A stretch of DNA of 64,000 nt from Talpa occidentalis (lineage: Eukaryota; Chordata; Mammalia; Eulipotyphla; Talpidae). Positions 58,001 through 62,628 of the stretch are shown in pieces. Location of the stretch: assembly GCF_014898055.3 (NCBI RefSeq), contig NW_023601212.1:46054329-46118328 (forward strand), written 5' to 3'. The notes beneath the pieces are model-generated. The model made no database searches, was not told the origin of the DNA, and worked only from the letters and a program-made list of their open reading frames with translations. Each line of letters opens with the position of its first letter. Positions within the stretch are counted from its first letter, which is position 1. The position numbers and the translations under genes were made by a program.

Positions 58001-60553
58001 GTATTTTGTCGGTCTGCCTGTTCTGTTGCCCACTCTGTCTCTGGTGAATTCTCTCACCCTCCCGTGCATCTGGCCTGTACCCCAGTTCTTGCATAAATAA
58101 ATAAAAAAATCTTTAAAAAATAAAAGAAAAAGAAAAAACTCACAATGAATAAATATCAACCTACCTTGAATAAAAACAGGGTGCTTGGTAAAACTGTGTC
58201 AAGCCAAAGGCACCAGGAAAATGCAATCATTTGTGTTTTTAAATTTTACGTTAATCATACTAACATATTTGGCAAGGCGCCAGGACAAAAATGTGGCCAC
58301 GTACTGTGATGAGTATAATGAGGAAACAGGGAGTCCTGATCTATAGATAGTCACCAAAGTGACCCAAAATGACCCTCCAAGCAGAGTCATTACAGCACAG
58401 ACACAAGTGTGACAGAGGAAGCTTATAAAGGGTGGAGGAGTGAGAGGAGCACTTCAAGTGCAGCCGGTGCAAAAGCCCTAGAGGGGCAGAGAATGACCCT
58501 TTTACAGAACAGCAAAGGCTCCGTGAGGCTGGAACTAGGGAGGGACATAGCATCAAATGAAAAAATCCAGTCACAAAGGCCGCACGGTGTGTGATCTGTT
58601 TATATGAATTTCCAGAACAGGCAAATCCATAGACAGAAGCAAATGGGTGGCCATCAGGGACTGAGGGAAGGGAGGCAAGAATGACTGCCAATGGGACTGG
58701 TACGGGGTCTCCATTAGGGGTGATGGAATGTTCTGGAATCAGATAGAGGTGATGTCGTACAACATTGTGAATGTACTAGGTGTCACTGTATTACATACTT
58801 TAAAATGGTTAAAACAATAGAGAGAGGGGAGGCAGAAGTGATAGCATTTTCAGATTATGGAAATATTCTAAATGTAGCCTGCAGTGATGGCTGCACAATT
58901 CTGGGAGCACATAAAAATCAGTGAATTATACTATTGTACATGAATGGGTGCATTTTATGCTGTAAATTATACCACAGTAAATATACTAAAACCTTTCTAT
59001 CATTGCAAGTAAGCACATACACAGCTTTACTTTTTCTCAGTATCAGTCATAAACATTTTTTTTGTTTCTGTTGAATTTTTTTAAACAACTCTCACTTGTT
59101 TTAAATGTACAATTCTGTGATTTTAAATAAATCTACCAAGTTGTGAGACCATTGCCATAATTTTAGAACTTTCCATCACCACAAAGAGTATCCTCTTGCT
59201 TGAGCCCATTCCTGACCCCACCCCAGCTCTTGACAACCTCTGATGTTGTTTTCAGGACATTTCATATAAATGGAATTGTTTTTTGCATCTGACTTTTTTC
59301 ATTCAACATAATATGTTTGAGGTTCATCTGTGTTGTGCATGTATCAATGTTTCCCCCCCTCCTTGAATTGCTGAGGCATATTCCATTATATGGGAGGACC
59401 AGTGTGTTTATCCATTCATCAATGGAAGAACATTTACATGCAATGTAAATGTAAACTGCAATGTTATTTGAAGGACATTTACATTGCTTCCAATTTGAAT
59501 TTACATCTTCCCAAAATGAATAACATTGCTGTGATCCATCACATCTTCATATTCATGATGCTTAAATGTAGCAAAATGATTTCATCTTGGAGCCTTTCTA
59601 GTGGGGCGGGGGTTAAAAGTCTCAGCGCTATCAAGCTATCTGCAGCCACTGCAGCATGAGTTCGATCCCCGGCCAGGGAGCTAACCAACATGGCGCAGCA
59701 GACCTCTCCTGTCTCGCCCGCTGCTCTCCTCAGCAGTGTATTTCAGTAGATCCACCTGTTCTGCTCCCCACTCTGTCTCTGGTGAATCCTCTCACCCCCC
59801 CATACCTCTGGCCTACACCCCAGTTCTTTTATGCATAAATGAATGAAAATAAATCTTAAAAAAAATTTCATCTTCTAAACACATGCAATTTCATCTTCTA
59901 AACACATGCAATTCTAAACACATGGATGGAGCTGGAAGGGATCATGCTCAGAGAAATAAGCCAGAAAGAAAAAGAAAAATACTGGATGGTCTCACTCATA
60001 ACAGGAATCTAGAAAACCTAAATAAGGGACCAGGAAAAAGAATAACTATAAGAAAGAAAAAAATCAAAATCAACAAACATCCATGAACCAGAGACACACT
60101 TTGGGGGGCAGGGGAAGGGAGTGGGGAAAGGAGGGATTGGGATCAAAATCAGAAGGTTGCAATTGTATGGGGAATATAAAAATAAAAAAAAGAAGAAGAA
60201 ATAATTTCATCTTCACAATAGATGATGTTCCAGAATTTTGAAACTATTTTAATTTTTTTCACTATGAGACTATTTCTAGTTATCTGCTATATGGATAATG
60301 CTAGGATGAATCTCTTTTTCCGCTTACCTCCTATCCCACTACAGGAGAGGTGAGATGTGTTAAAGTGTTTACCAGAGGGACTCAGGCCATCTCTGCCTCA
60401 AAAGACCACACTTTGCGCTTGTGGGACTTACTATCTGGGAAGGAGAAATTTGTCATTTGGGATGGAGGCTCAAAAGATCCCACTGACCCTCAAATCTGGA
60501 GTCTTCATGTGGATGAAGAAATGAAGGTTGTGTATTCAGCCTCTGGCTCAAAG
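18689..60553 (+). CDS. NWD1: NWD1, NACHT and WD repeat domain-containing protein 1 (5' part, 12 coding exons)
   Basis: Joined exons: 18689-18806, 21207-21292, 23010-23126, 30465-30762, 39490-40765, 46623-46826, 47364-47523, 49160-49277, 50017-50175, 54269-54466, 56658-56780, 60345-60553. They give 3066 nt, 1022 codons, with no stop. All introns are GT-AG and phases agree. Domains: DUF4062-like N-terminus (about 28-130), NACHT ATPase with Walker A GPPGIGKT at 382-389 and Walker [11 protein letters not shown] near 473-482, a helical region (about 600-910), then WD40 blades from about 912. The human protein is about 1560 residues, so roughly a third lies past the window. NWD1 is a cytoplasmic STAND-family ATPase reported to influence androgen-receptor levels. 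Such proteins oligomerise on nucleotide binding, with WD40 as sensor or scaffold. TEP1, NPHP3 and NWD2 share the N-terminus or NACHT, but the NACHT-to-WD40 order and the wording fit NWD1 best. The gene looks intact. Confidence 0.9.
19352..19620 (+). mobile_element. tRNA-derived SINE, sense, NWD1 intron 1
   Basis: Head 'ggggcctccctggtggcgca', B box 'gtttgatcccggcc', tail 'ataaataaataaatc' then poly-A. Target duplication about 13 bp, ACTTGATAAAACA, at 19339-19351 and 19621-19633. Carries AATAAA in the sense of NWD1. Confidence 0.93.
20340..20510 (+). repeat. Possible MIR fragment
   Basis: 'tcccattttacagcagggaa' followed by 'aactgagaccacagag' resembles the MIR core. Nothing else supports it. 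Confidence 0.4.
20525..20935. repeat. Palindromic interspersed repeat with internal near-repeats, intron 1
   Basis: Related phrases recur: 'ggacatccagttaaattt' at the start; 'gaaatgcatgtttagctggg', 'atatgcaaatgtacccaaat', 'aaatgtaaatgtatccaaat' and 'ttacctggcaaccctacc' later. It looks like an old, duplicated non-autonomous transposon. Family not named. Confidence 0.5.
21207..21292 (+). CDS. NWD1: NWD1 coding exon 2
   Basis: Acceptor 'tcccttgcag' and donor GAGgtaatt. Encodes [20 protein letters not shown] and continues to residue 68 (CQKHGLMFE). This is the conserved ISSTxSDMxxER...YPEVQxFC segment shared with NPHP3, TEP1 and other NWD proteins. Enters in phase 1 and leaves in phase 0. Confidence 0.93.
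21293..23009. other. NWD1: NWD1 intron 2
   Basis: 1.7 kb. From about 22470 to 22720, 'acagaaaagttacacatgg' and 'tcacaactaagaaatccac' resemble an old LINE fragment. Otherwise nothing recognised. Open frames such as 22038-22361 minus have no domain. Confidence 0.5.
23010..23126 (+). CDS. NWD1: NWD1 coding exon 3
   Basis: Residues 69-107, starting [20 protein letters not shown] and ending GPTFV. The VDLRWG motif and the LCLEELDRC helix are hallmarks of this N-terminal domain. Acceptor 'aatctccag', donor gtgagt at 23127, both phase 0. An antisense SINE begins 22 bp after the exon, unusually close to the donor. Confidence 0.93.
23149..23418 (-). mobile_element. tRNA-derived SINE, antisense, next to exon 3
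   Basis: Poly-T start, 'gaggattcaccagagacag' body, head complement 'caccaggggaggcccc'. Target duplication CTCACTTAGCTCTT at 23135-23148 and 23419-23432. It sits 22 bp past the exon 3 boundary. Confidence 0.94.
23897..23945. repeat. (TC)n(CA)n microsatellite
   Basis: A TC run followed by a CA run on the + strand. Confidence 0.95.
24039..24343 (-). mobile_element. tRNA-derived SINE, antisense
   Basis: Antisense tail 'aggatttatttatttac' to head complement 'gccaccagggaggtccc'. Near-perfect 16-bp target duplication (two mismatches) at 24023-24038 and 24344-24359, so this copy is older. Confidence 0.9.
25416..25682 (-). mobile_element. tRNA-derived SINE, antisense, left member of a nested pair
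   Basis: Tail 'aaagatttatttatttatg', head complement 'gtgccaccagggaggcccc'. It abuts another antisense SINE 12 bp later. The left flank 'tggaacttatat' recurs only after the second copy, so the pair is nested. Confidence 0.92.
25694..25945 (-). mobile_element. tRNA-derived SINE, antisense, right member of a nested pair
   Basis: Tail 'aaggatttatttatttatt', head complement 'gccactgtggaggccc'. 'tggaacttatat' follows at about 25947 and precedes the left copy at about 25396. The likely order is that this copy came first and the left copy then inserted in its A-tail. Confidence 0.92.
26000..27290 (-). mobile_element. L1 3' fragment, antisense, interrupted by a SINE
   Basis: Antisense 3' UTR wording ('tgtatgattttaccactcag') leads into degraded ORF2. 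The minus strand at 27086-27313 reads [20 protein letters not shown], an ORF2 C-terminal phrase. It is more diverged than the L1 at 351. It breaks near 27285. Confidence 0.82.
26703..26966 (-). mobile_element. tRNA-derived SINE, antisense, inside an L1
   Basis: Tail 'aaagatttatttatttatt', head complement 'gtgccaccagggacgccc'. Flanks share a 'tgttttgtttt'-like stretch. Confidence 0.92.
27291..28860. other. NWD1: NWD1 intron 3, unassigned part
   Basis: No exon or clear repeat recognised. A duplicated low-complexity phrase about 'tgctgatccctctgct' occurs near 28549-28625. Open frames have no domain. Confidence 0.4.
28861..29460. repeat. Old interspersed repeat split by a SINE
   Basis: 'ctggaggccaaaagtctgaa', 'gtggctatgtcaccccaat' and, after the SINE, 'ttgcacttagagtccacc' form one old repeat, of the same type as the segments at about 5400 and 40850. 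Family not named. Confidence 0.5.
29110..29380 (-). mobile_element. tRNA-derived SINE, antisense
   Basis: Poly-T, 'aaagattta', head complement 'gagccaccagggaggccc'. A perfect 18-bp target duplication TCTTAGTAAGGATCTTGT at 29092-29109 and 29382-29399 marks it as fairly recent. Confidence 0.95.
29508..29735 (+). repeat. Non-autonomous DNA-transposon-like repeat
   Basis: 'agtcacatgtcactttacta', 'acacgtcctgagaaatgcat', 'agtgtaattacacaacc' and 'catacctaggctacgtggg' occur in the order seen for the copies at 12841 (reverse) and 56022. Old. Confidence 0.55.
29736..30464. other. NWD1: NWD1 intron 3, 3' part
   Basis: No repeat or exon recognised apart from the polypyrimidine tract and acceptor before exon 4. 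Confidence 0.4.
30465..30762 (+). CDS. NWD1: NWD1 coding exon 4
   Basis: Residues 108-206 plus one base. Starts [20 protein letters not shown], the typical 'F-ALLG-D-YG' continuation of the N-terminal domain, and ends [10 protein letters not shown]. Acceptor 'tctctgccag', donor gtgagc at 30763. Intron 3 before it spans 7.3 kb. Confidence 0.93.
30763..31354. other. NWD1: NWD1 intron 4, 5' part
   Basis: No element recognised. It becomes AT-rich from about 31240. Confidence 0.4.
31355..31800. repeat. AT-rich degenerate minisatellite
   Basis: The phrase 'atatatgaatttatatta' or close variants recurs about every 35-60 bp, separated by phrases like 'ttatcaacat' and 'ttactaacat'. The units differ in length and by many substitutions, so this is an old tandem array and not a clean satellite. 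Confidence 0.75.
32048..32324 (-). mobile_element. tRNA-derived SINE, antisense
   Basis: Tail 'aaagacttatttatttatg', head complement 'gcaccaacagggaggccc'. Imperfect duplication aggccacaactt / aggccgtgactt around it. Confidence 0.92.
32577..33047 (-). mobile_element. Solo LTR of an endogenous retrovirus, antisense
   Basis: 471 bp beginning TGTTATAGAG and ending CCCCCTAACA, so it has TG...CA termini. It is flanked by a 4-bp duplication ATCA (32573-32576 and 33048-33051), the size typical of gammaretrovirus-like (class I) insertions. Antisense AATAAA lies near 32690. The flanks rejoin into an old repeat. No retroviral gene is present. Confidence 0.82.
33523..33810 (-). mobile_element. tRNA-derived SINE, antisense, young subtype
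   Basis: Subtype with 'acaagcactgggtacagtca' and 'cagcgggcggcaggagagg'. Perfect duplication CCACGACTTCATTT at 33509-33522 and 33811-33824. Confidence 0.95.
33951..34510 (-). mobile_element. 5'-truncated L1, antisense, recent
   Basis: The minus strand encodes the ORF2 C-terminus (for example [20 protein letters not shown]) and 3' UTR nearly identical to the L1 at 351-1552. A 10-bp duplication CCAACCTACT flanks it (33941-33950, 34511-34520). It lacks everything upstream of the end of ORF2. Confidence 0.92.
34590..34850 (-). mobile_element. tRNA-derived SINE, antisense, diverged
   Basis: Tail 'aaatatttatttatttatg', body 'ggattcaccagagacag', head complement 'cttgtgccaccagg' with the last bases of the head lost or mutated. 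Confidence 0.88.
34851..35395. other. NWD1: NWD1 intron 4, middle part
   Basis: No element or exon recognised. Confidence 0.4.
35412..35531 (-). mobile_element. Short head-only SINE copy, antisense
   Basis: Only the tRNA-like head is present ('ggcgctgcagaggctgcggg', 'aaccgctgcgccaccagggg'). A poly-T tract adjoins 'ggtgggaccctcacc' directly, so the usual body is absent. Confidence 0.85.
35560..35815 (-). mobile_element. L1 3' UTR fragment, antisense
   Basis: 'ttttgacagtataggattcc', 'tcagttgaggtcaccgtagc' and a C-rich end are antisense L1 3' UTR wording. Confidence 0.6.
36451..36696 (-). mobile_element. tRNA-derived SINE, antisense, young subtype, slightly 5'-truncated
   Basis: Tail 'aagatttatttatacaagc', body 'cactgctgaggggagctgcg', ends at 'caaccgctgcgcc' without the last 15 or so head bases. 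Flank 'ttatttcaa' duplicated on both sides. Confidence 0.92.
36730..36870 (+). repeat. MIR fragment
   Basis: 'gtcacagaggaggaaacaga', then 'tttgcccaaggtcacactgc' is the conserved MIR core. Confidence 0.6.
36871..37664. other. NWD1: NWD1 intron 4, unassigned
   Basis: The part near 37130-37280 ('aaccataaccggaggac', 'ttttattggaatacagacaa') resembles an old interspersed repeat, and a related phrase recurs at 39290-39360. No exon seen. Confidence 0.4.
37765..38267 (-). mobile_element. Solo LTR of an endogenous retrovirus, antisense
   Basis: 503 bp starting TGTTGTAGAA and ending ATTGTGACA. The 4-bp duplication TTGC (37761-37764, 38268-38271) and insertion inside a recognisable L1 fix both ends. 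On the minus strand an AATAAA signal lies near 37850. No internal retroviral sequence is present. It is distinct from the LTR at 32577. Confidence 0.85.
38705..38975 (-). mobile_element. tRNA-derived SINE, antisense
   Basis: Tail 'aaagatttatttatttatg', head complement 'gcgccaccagggaggctcc'. Duplication GGGATTGGCAT at 38694-38704 and 38976-38986. Confidence 0.94.
39061..39489. other. NWD1: NWD1 intron 4, 3' end
   Basis: Contains MER-like wording near 39107-39200 ('cagcatctcctgggagcttt') and a clean T-rich acceptor tract before exon 5. Confidence 0.4.
39490..40765 (+). CDS. NWD1: NWD1 coding exon 5, NACHT domain
   Basis: The largest exon (1276 nt), residues 207-632. Walker A GPPGIGKT sits at 382-389 (DNA about 40014-40037) and a Walker B-like [10 protein letters not shown] near 473-482, so the nucleotide-binding core is on one exon. 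The lysine and threonine of the P-loop and the Walker B aspartates are present. Before it lies a linker ([13 protein letters not shown]...). Acceptor 'ttttttcag', donor gtaagc at 40766, phase 2. Having the whole NACHT core on one exon is common in NLR and STAND genes. Confidence 0.95.
40850..41235 (+). repeat. Old interspersed repeat, NWD1 intron 5
   Basis: 'tggaagtcaaagactgaaat', 'ttgctgcatgcaacccttgg' and 'cactgggttagggcctac' match the family seen near 5400 and 28861. Family not named. Confidence 0.5.
41236..41560 (-). mobile_element. Old L1 3' fragment, antisense
   Basis: 'ataaaatttactcttttaaa', 'gtatccacaacgttgtgcca' and 'cagaactttccattatccc' are antisense L1 phrases. Confidence 0.65.
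41700..41905 (-). repeat. MER5A-like remnant, antisense
   Basis: 'ctaacatttggtgctccagc', 'caggacattgccaagtgtcc' and 'ttagttgagaactg' follow MER5A in reverse. Confidence 0.5.
41996..42076. repeat. (CTAT)n and (CA)n microsatellites
   Basis: Tetranucleotide CTAT run at 41998-42030 and CA run at 42052-42076. Confidence 0.95.
42077..43960. other. NWD1: NWD1 intron 5, middle part
   Basis: Around 42200-42480 an old antisense L1-like stretch is possible ('aaaacttgccagttatctca'). The rest (42480-43960) is unassigned, with no supported exon. Open frames at 43388-43774 and 43391-43711 have no domain. Confidence 0.4.
43965..44215 (+). repeat. MER5A-like DNA transposon remnant
   Basis: 'gccaatggcccctctcctgg', 'gacatttttggttgtcactc', 'gacatctggtgggtgg' and 'gtgagaattcctatctta' occur in MER5A order. 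Confidence 0.7.
44216..44430. repeat. Degenerate (TCTA/TCAT)n simple repeat
   Basis: Imperfect tetranucleotide runs such as 'atctattatttatctatta'. Confidence 0.8.
44431..46018. other. NWD1: NWD1 intron 5, 3' part
   Basis: No exon recognised. Short direct repeat 'tattccacactttagtataa' appears twice at about 45718-45762. Confidence 0.4.
46019..46067. repeat. (CA)n microsatellite
   Basis: About 24 uninterrupted CA units on the + strand. Confidence 0.97.
46068..46622. other. NWD1: NWD1 intron 5, end
   Basis: Unassigned. Ends with the pyrimidine-rich acceptor of exon 6. Confidence 0.4.
46623..46826 (+). CDS. NWD1: NWD1 coding exon 6
   Basis: Continues ...[20 protein letters not shown] and runs to LLAIAQR, residues 632-700, a winged-helix-like region after NACHT. 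Acceptor 'cctcccacag', donor gtagat at 46827 (a weaker donor than the others). Phase 2 on both sides. Confidence 0.92.
46990..47195 (-). mobile_element. Old L1 3' fragment, antisense, intron 6
   Basis: 'cattttaaagtgtgcaattc', 'cacaatgttgtacaaccatc' and 'ccagaatattccatcaccc' are antisense L1 3' phrases. Confidence 0.72.
47364..47523 (+). CDS. NWD1: NWD1 coding exon 7
   Basis: Residues 700-753, starting [20 protein letters not shown] and ending [11 protein letters not shown]. The sequence [12 protein letters not shown] is typical of STAND proteins after the winged-helix part. Acceptor 'ctctctgtag', donor gtgaga at 47524, leaving in phase 0. Confidence 0.92.
47524..49159. other. NWD1: NWD1 intron 7
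   Basis: 1.6 kb. No young repeat seen. Wording near 48540-48960 is unassigned or an old repeat. No additional exon supported. Confidence 0.45.
49160..49277 (+). CDS. NWD1: NWD1 coding exon 8
   Basis: Residues 754-792 plus one base: [20 protein letters not shown] and on to LKQEVL. A leucine-rich helical segment ([13 protein letters not shown]) of the kind preceding WD40 domains in STAND proteins. Acceptor 'cccctgcag', donor gtaaga at 49278. Confidence 0.92.
49390..49620 (+). repeat. MER5A-like DNA transposon remnant, intron 8
   Basis: 'aacagttctcacctggggca', 'cttggcaatatttggagaaa' and 'gtgctgctcaacactataca' follow MER5A. Confidence 0.7.
49755..49960 (+). repeat. MER5A-like DNA transposon remnant, intron 8
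   Basis: 'gattctcaacaggtgtgcc', 'gatgctactagcatctggcg' and 'gttgagtgagaaccc' indicate a second copy. An imperfect (TCTA)n stretch separates it from the previous one. Confidence 0.65.
50017..50175 (+). CDS. NWD1: NWD1 coding exon 9
   Basis: Residues 793-845 plus one base: [20 protein letters not shown], then [11 protein letters not shown]... to ELRGM. Phase 1 on both sides. Acceptor 'ctcccaacag', donor gtgagt at 50176. Confidence 0.92.
50455..50769 (+). mobile_element. tRNA-derived SINE, sense, young subtype with extended tail
   Basis: Head 'gggcctccccggtggcgcag', B box 'ggttcgatctccgg', body 'tcctgccgcccgctactcc', then (AAAC)n/(AAAT)n and 'acatgcctctatt' plus poly-A. Duplication AATAAACAAGTGAGA at 50440-50454 and 50770-50784. 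Sense to NWD1. Confidence 0.95.
51060..51840 (-). mobile_element. Old L1 3' fragment, antisense, intron 9
   Basis: 'cttaacgcatttacgttgtt', 'cacagtgtcctcaaggttca' and 'cagaaatggaatggctggat' are antisense L1 wording. Diverged. Confidence 0.68.
51841..53735. other. NWD1: NWD1 intron 9, middle part
   Basis: No exon recognised. A CTCF-like motif lies near 52593. Some MIR-like wording near 53050-53115 ('gtgcaagttgcttaacctct'). Confidence 0.4.
52593..52606 (+). promoter_or_regulatory. Candidate CTCF binding motif, intron 9
   Basis: CCACCAGAGGGCAT matches the CTCF core CCASYAGRKGGCRS at 13 of 14 positions. No occupancy can be inferred. Confidence 0.3.
53740..54195 (+). repeat. L2-like ancient LINE fragment
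   Basis: 'tcctgggcactaggaaccca' and 'gaagtgacctttgagctaaa' resemble ancient LINE2 wording. Diverged. Confidence 0.4.
54269..54466 (+). CDS. NWD1: NWD1 coding exon 10
   Basis: Residues 846-911 plus one base: [20 protein letters not shown], then [20 protein letters not shown]. Helical linker before the propeller. Acceptor 'cctctgttgcag', donor gtgagt at 54467. Phase 1. Confidence 0.92.
54870..55320. repeat. Degenerate pyrimidine-rich (CCAT/CCTT)n region, intron 10
   Basis: Long stretch of imperfect CATC, CCAC and CCTT units with very few purine blocks. Open frames on it (54610-55008 minus, 54806-55051 plus) are low-complexity artefacts. Confidence 0.85.
55321..56020. other. NWD1: NWD1 intron 10, middle part
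   Basis: Unassigned. Overlapping open frames at 55560-56004 are not supported as exons. Confidence 0.4.
56022..56190 (+). repeat. Non-autonomous DNA-transposon-like repeat
   Basis: 'gtcgtgttgcttaatgactg', 'gttctgagagatgtgtcttt', 'agtgtaattacacaaattgg'. Same family as the copies at 12841 and 29508. Confidence 0.5.
56225..56402 (-). repeat. MER5A-like remnant, antisense
   Basis: 'tgacatttggggctggatgg', 'tgtcccagacattgtgaccc' and 'ctgggtgagaaccactg' match MER5A reversed. Confidence 0.72.
56658..56780 (+). CDS. NWD1: NWD1 coding exon 11, first WD40 blade
   Basis: Residues 912-952 plus one base: [20 protein letters not shown], then [20 protein letters not shown]. The GTQDGxVxVWD core and the terminal GH of a WD repeat are clear. 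Acceptor 'gtggctgcag', donor gtgagg at 56781. Phase 1. Confidence 0.93.
56880..57480. other. NWD1: NWD1 intron 11, 5' part
   Basis: Around 56895-57200 ('tagccttgtaacaaagaacc', 'gcttgcctgctgtagatcag') looks like an old interspersed repeat. Around 57395-57440 a weak L2-like phrase. No exon. Confidence 0.4.
57516..57848 (-). mobile_element. tRNA-derived SINE, antisense, young subtype with extended tail
   Basis: Starts 'atttatagaggcatgttttt' (complement of the extended tail), then (AAAT)n/(AAAC)n, body 'tctgcgcgccatgtgggacc' and head complement 'ctgcgccaccggggaggccc'. Perfect 17-bp duplication GACATCCCTCAATTTTT at 57499-57515 and 57849-57865. Confidence 0.95.
57955..58120 (+). mobile_element. 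5'-truncated SINE, sense
   Basis: Only the 3' body ('gcagacccctcctgtctcgc' onward) and tail 'cataaataaataaaaaaatc' are present. The tRNA-like head is missing, so it cannot be transcribed from its own promoter. Confidence 0.9.
58560..58990 (+). mobile_element. Old L1 3' fragment, sense
   Basis: 'ttcgtacaacattgtg'-type wording is seen at 58755 ('gtcgtacaacattgtgaatg'), then 'ttatactattgtacatgaat' and 'taaattataccacagtaaa', the usual sense order at an old L1 3' end. Confidence 0.62.
59070..59588 (-). mobile_element. Old L1 3' fragment, antisense
   Basis: 'acttgttttaaatgtacaat', 'gaccattgccataatttta' and 'ggttcatctgtgttgtgcat' are antisense L1 wording. Confidence 0.62.
59589..59865 (+). mobile_element. 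tRNA-derived SINE, sense
   Basis: Diverged head 'ggagcctttctagtggggcg', B box 'gagttcgatccccggcc', tail 'aaataaatcttaaaa'. Flank TTTCATCTT duplicated at 59580-59588 and 59866-59874. Confidence 0.92.
59864..59918. repeat. Short tandem duplication of a 23-bp unit
   Basis: The unit 'aatttcatcttctaaacac' plus 'atgc' occurs twice in full, followed by a partial third ('aattctaaacacatgg'). Confidence 0.9.
59919..60202 (+). mobile_element. Short 5'-truncated L1, sense, recent type
   Basis: 'acatggatggagctggaagg' to the end of ORF2 and 3' UTR ('tgcaattgtatggggaata') with an A-rich tail. It is the sense version of the L1s at 351 and 33951. Target phrase 'aatttcatcttc' precedes it and follows at about 60203. 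Confidence 0.88.
60345..60553 (+). CDS. NWD1: NWD1 coding exon 12, second and part of third WD40 blade
   Basis: Residues 953-1022: [20 protein letters not shown], then [20 protein letters not shown], then the start of a third blade ending YSASGSK. Acceptor 'tcccactacag', donor gtaact at 60554, leaving in phase 0. The next exon was not found before 64000. Confidence 0.93.
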
Positions 60554-61740
60554 GTAACTAACACATGCCCTGTTTGCAAAAGAAAGCCGAGACCAGCACA
60601 TACAAAGTCATTATATGCTTTTTCTATAAGGAGGGACTCCCGGATAAGGGGAAAGGGACAAAGAGGGGTACACAACCACTTGAGAGGTACTCTAGGGGGT
60701 TTCAAACTTTATAGTTGGTAAGATAATCTCGACAGTTCATTCTGATCCTAAGATTTGAGACCCTTTTTTTTATTATTATTATGGGTTTAGTGCTAAAAGT
60801 TTCCCTTTGAGTACTGCTTTACCTATATCGCACAATTATGGAAATGCTATGTTTTCACTTATATTCAGATTTCCCTTCTGATTTCTTCTTTGGTCCATGG
60901 GCTATTCACAAGTGTTCTATTTGCTGCCAAATACCTTAGAAGTTCCCTGATAACTTTCTGTTATTTACTTTTTCCTAATTTAATGCCATTTAAATTGATT
61001 TAAATCCTTTCAAATGCATTGAGACTTGGTTTATGGTCTCTCTTGATAAATGCTCCATGTATATCTGAAAAGGATACAGATTCTGTTGTCATTCTATTCT
61101 GTCAATCTTTACCCTATAATTGTTCACTTTATGAATAGAGACACAAAATAGAATCATGGGTTAAAACTAATAACTAAAGGCATTGGGGAGTATATTTGTA
61201 ATCTGAATTTGCCCCAGTGATTCCTTCCTTGCATGCTGTGTCATCTTGGTCATATCATTTTACCACTCTGACTCAGTTCCACAACTACCACATGAGATAA
61301 TGACTCAAAACACCTAGCATGGCTTGGCATGTTTTATGCGCCAAATAATTTAGTAGCTATTAATTAAGACACTTCATTCATAATTGGCCATTAACACTAG
61401 TAAAATTGGTAGCTTATCAGCTCTGCTGTTTAATAATGGGGTTCACCAGTAATATATGGCTACTGACTACTTCAAGTGTGGTTATTCTGGAAGGCAGCTA
61501 TGCTCACCACTATACCACCAACACCTCTAAATGTGGTTGTTCTGAATTGAGATGTGCCATAGGAAGAAAGCAAACACTAGATTTCAAAGATGTAGTATCA
61601 TAAAAATAATGTAAAATATTTCCCTAGTGATTTTATGTCTATCCCATGTTGAAATGATAACATTTGGACATAGTAGATTAAAATGTTATTGAAATGCATT
61701 TCACTTGTTTCTTTTTACTTTTTAAGAGATAGTAAAATTT
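60554..61740. other. NWD1: NWD1 intron 12, 5' part
   Basis: Old L1-like wording about 60730-61120 ('agatttcccttctgatttct', 'tgctccatgtatatctg') is probable (antisense). No further WD40 exon found. Confidence 0.45.
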
Positions 61741-61758
61741 AAATTTAATTGGACACTA

Positions 61759-62001
61759 TTTATTTGTTTATTTATTTACGTAAAGACCTATTCATTTATA
61801 CATACAAGAACTGGGGTACAGGCCAGAGGTGCAGGGGGCGTGAGGACCCACCAGAGACAGAGCAGGAAGCAGAACAGGCAGATCAACTGAAACACACTCC
61901 CAAGGGGAGCAGTGGTTGAGGCAGGAGAGGTCTGCTGTGCCAAGCGAGCAGCGCCAAGGCTGGCTAGGGATCGATGCGCTGCAGAGGCTGTCAGGGAGGC
62001 A
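61759..62001 (-). mobile_element. tRNA-derived SINE, antisense, internally deleted head
   Basis: Tail 'ttcatttatacatacaaga', body 'caccagagacagagcagg', then a shortened head ending 'ggctgtcagggaggcacc'. The head lacks its A-box part. The phrase 'tggacact' flanks it. Confidence 0.88.
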
Positions 62002-62009
62002 CCTGGACA

Positions 62010-62258
62010 CTTTTTTTTTAAAGATTTATTTATTTATGCAAACAAGAACTGGGGTACAGGCCAGAGGTGTGGGGGTGAGAGGATTCACCAGAGACAGAGT
62101 GGGGAACAGAACAGGCAGACTGACTGAAATACACTGCTGGGTTGAGCAGCGGGCAAGTCAGGAGAGGTCTGTCGCGCCATGTGGGTTGCTCCCTGGCCAG
62201 GGATCGAACTTGTGCTTCAGTGGCTGCAGACAGCTTCATAGGCTGTGTCTTAACCCCT
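62010..62258 (-). mobile_element. tRNA-derived SINE, antisense, adjacent to the previous copy
   Basis: Tail 'aaagatttatttatttatg', head complement ends 'gtcttaacccctgg'. 'tggacact' before and 'tggacaca' after act as the duplication. The end of the head (gccaccagggaggccc) is missing. Confidence 0.88.
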
Positions 62259-62628
62259 GGACACATTTTAAACATTACTAATGTGTTGATTGATTTCAAA
62301 ATTGATTGTGGACATCATCTTTTTTATTAGCAAAAGTTTGCAAGATACAGAAAGAAGTAATAAACAATTCCAAAGGTAATCACCATTAACATTTATATGA
62401 TTTTACTGGGTAAAACCACAGGTAAAATCGTACATTCATTTTATGAAACAATTTTCCCCACTTAACATGTCAAGAACATTTGCCTATAACCATATAAGCA
62501 TTCTTCAAAATCAGCCTGCTTACTGTTTTCTTAAATTCTATTGCCTGGTGCCACTACAGCTTATTTAAGTAATCCTTATTATTGGACAGATATGCTGTCC
62601 AATAAGAATTTCCAATTCTTTGTGCTTT

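Noticed and set aside
57211..58100. Two long open frames (218 and 182 codons)
   Set aside because: Both are made largely of SINE sequence in antisense plus low-complexity tracts.
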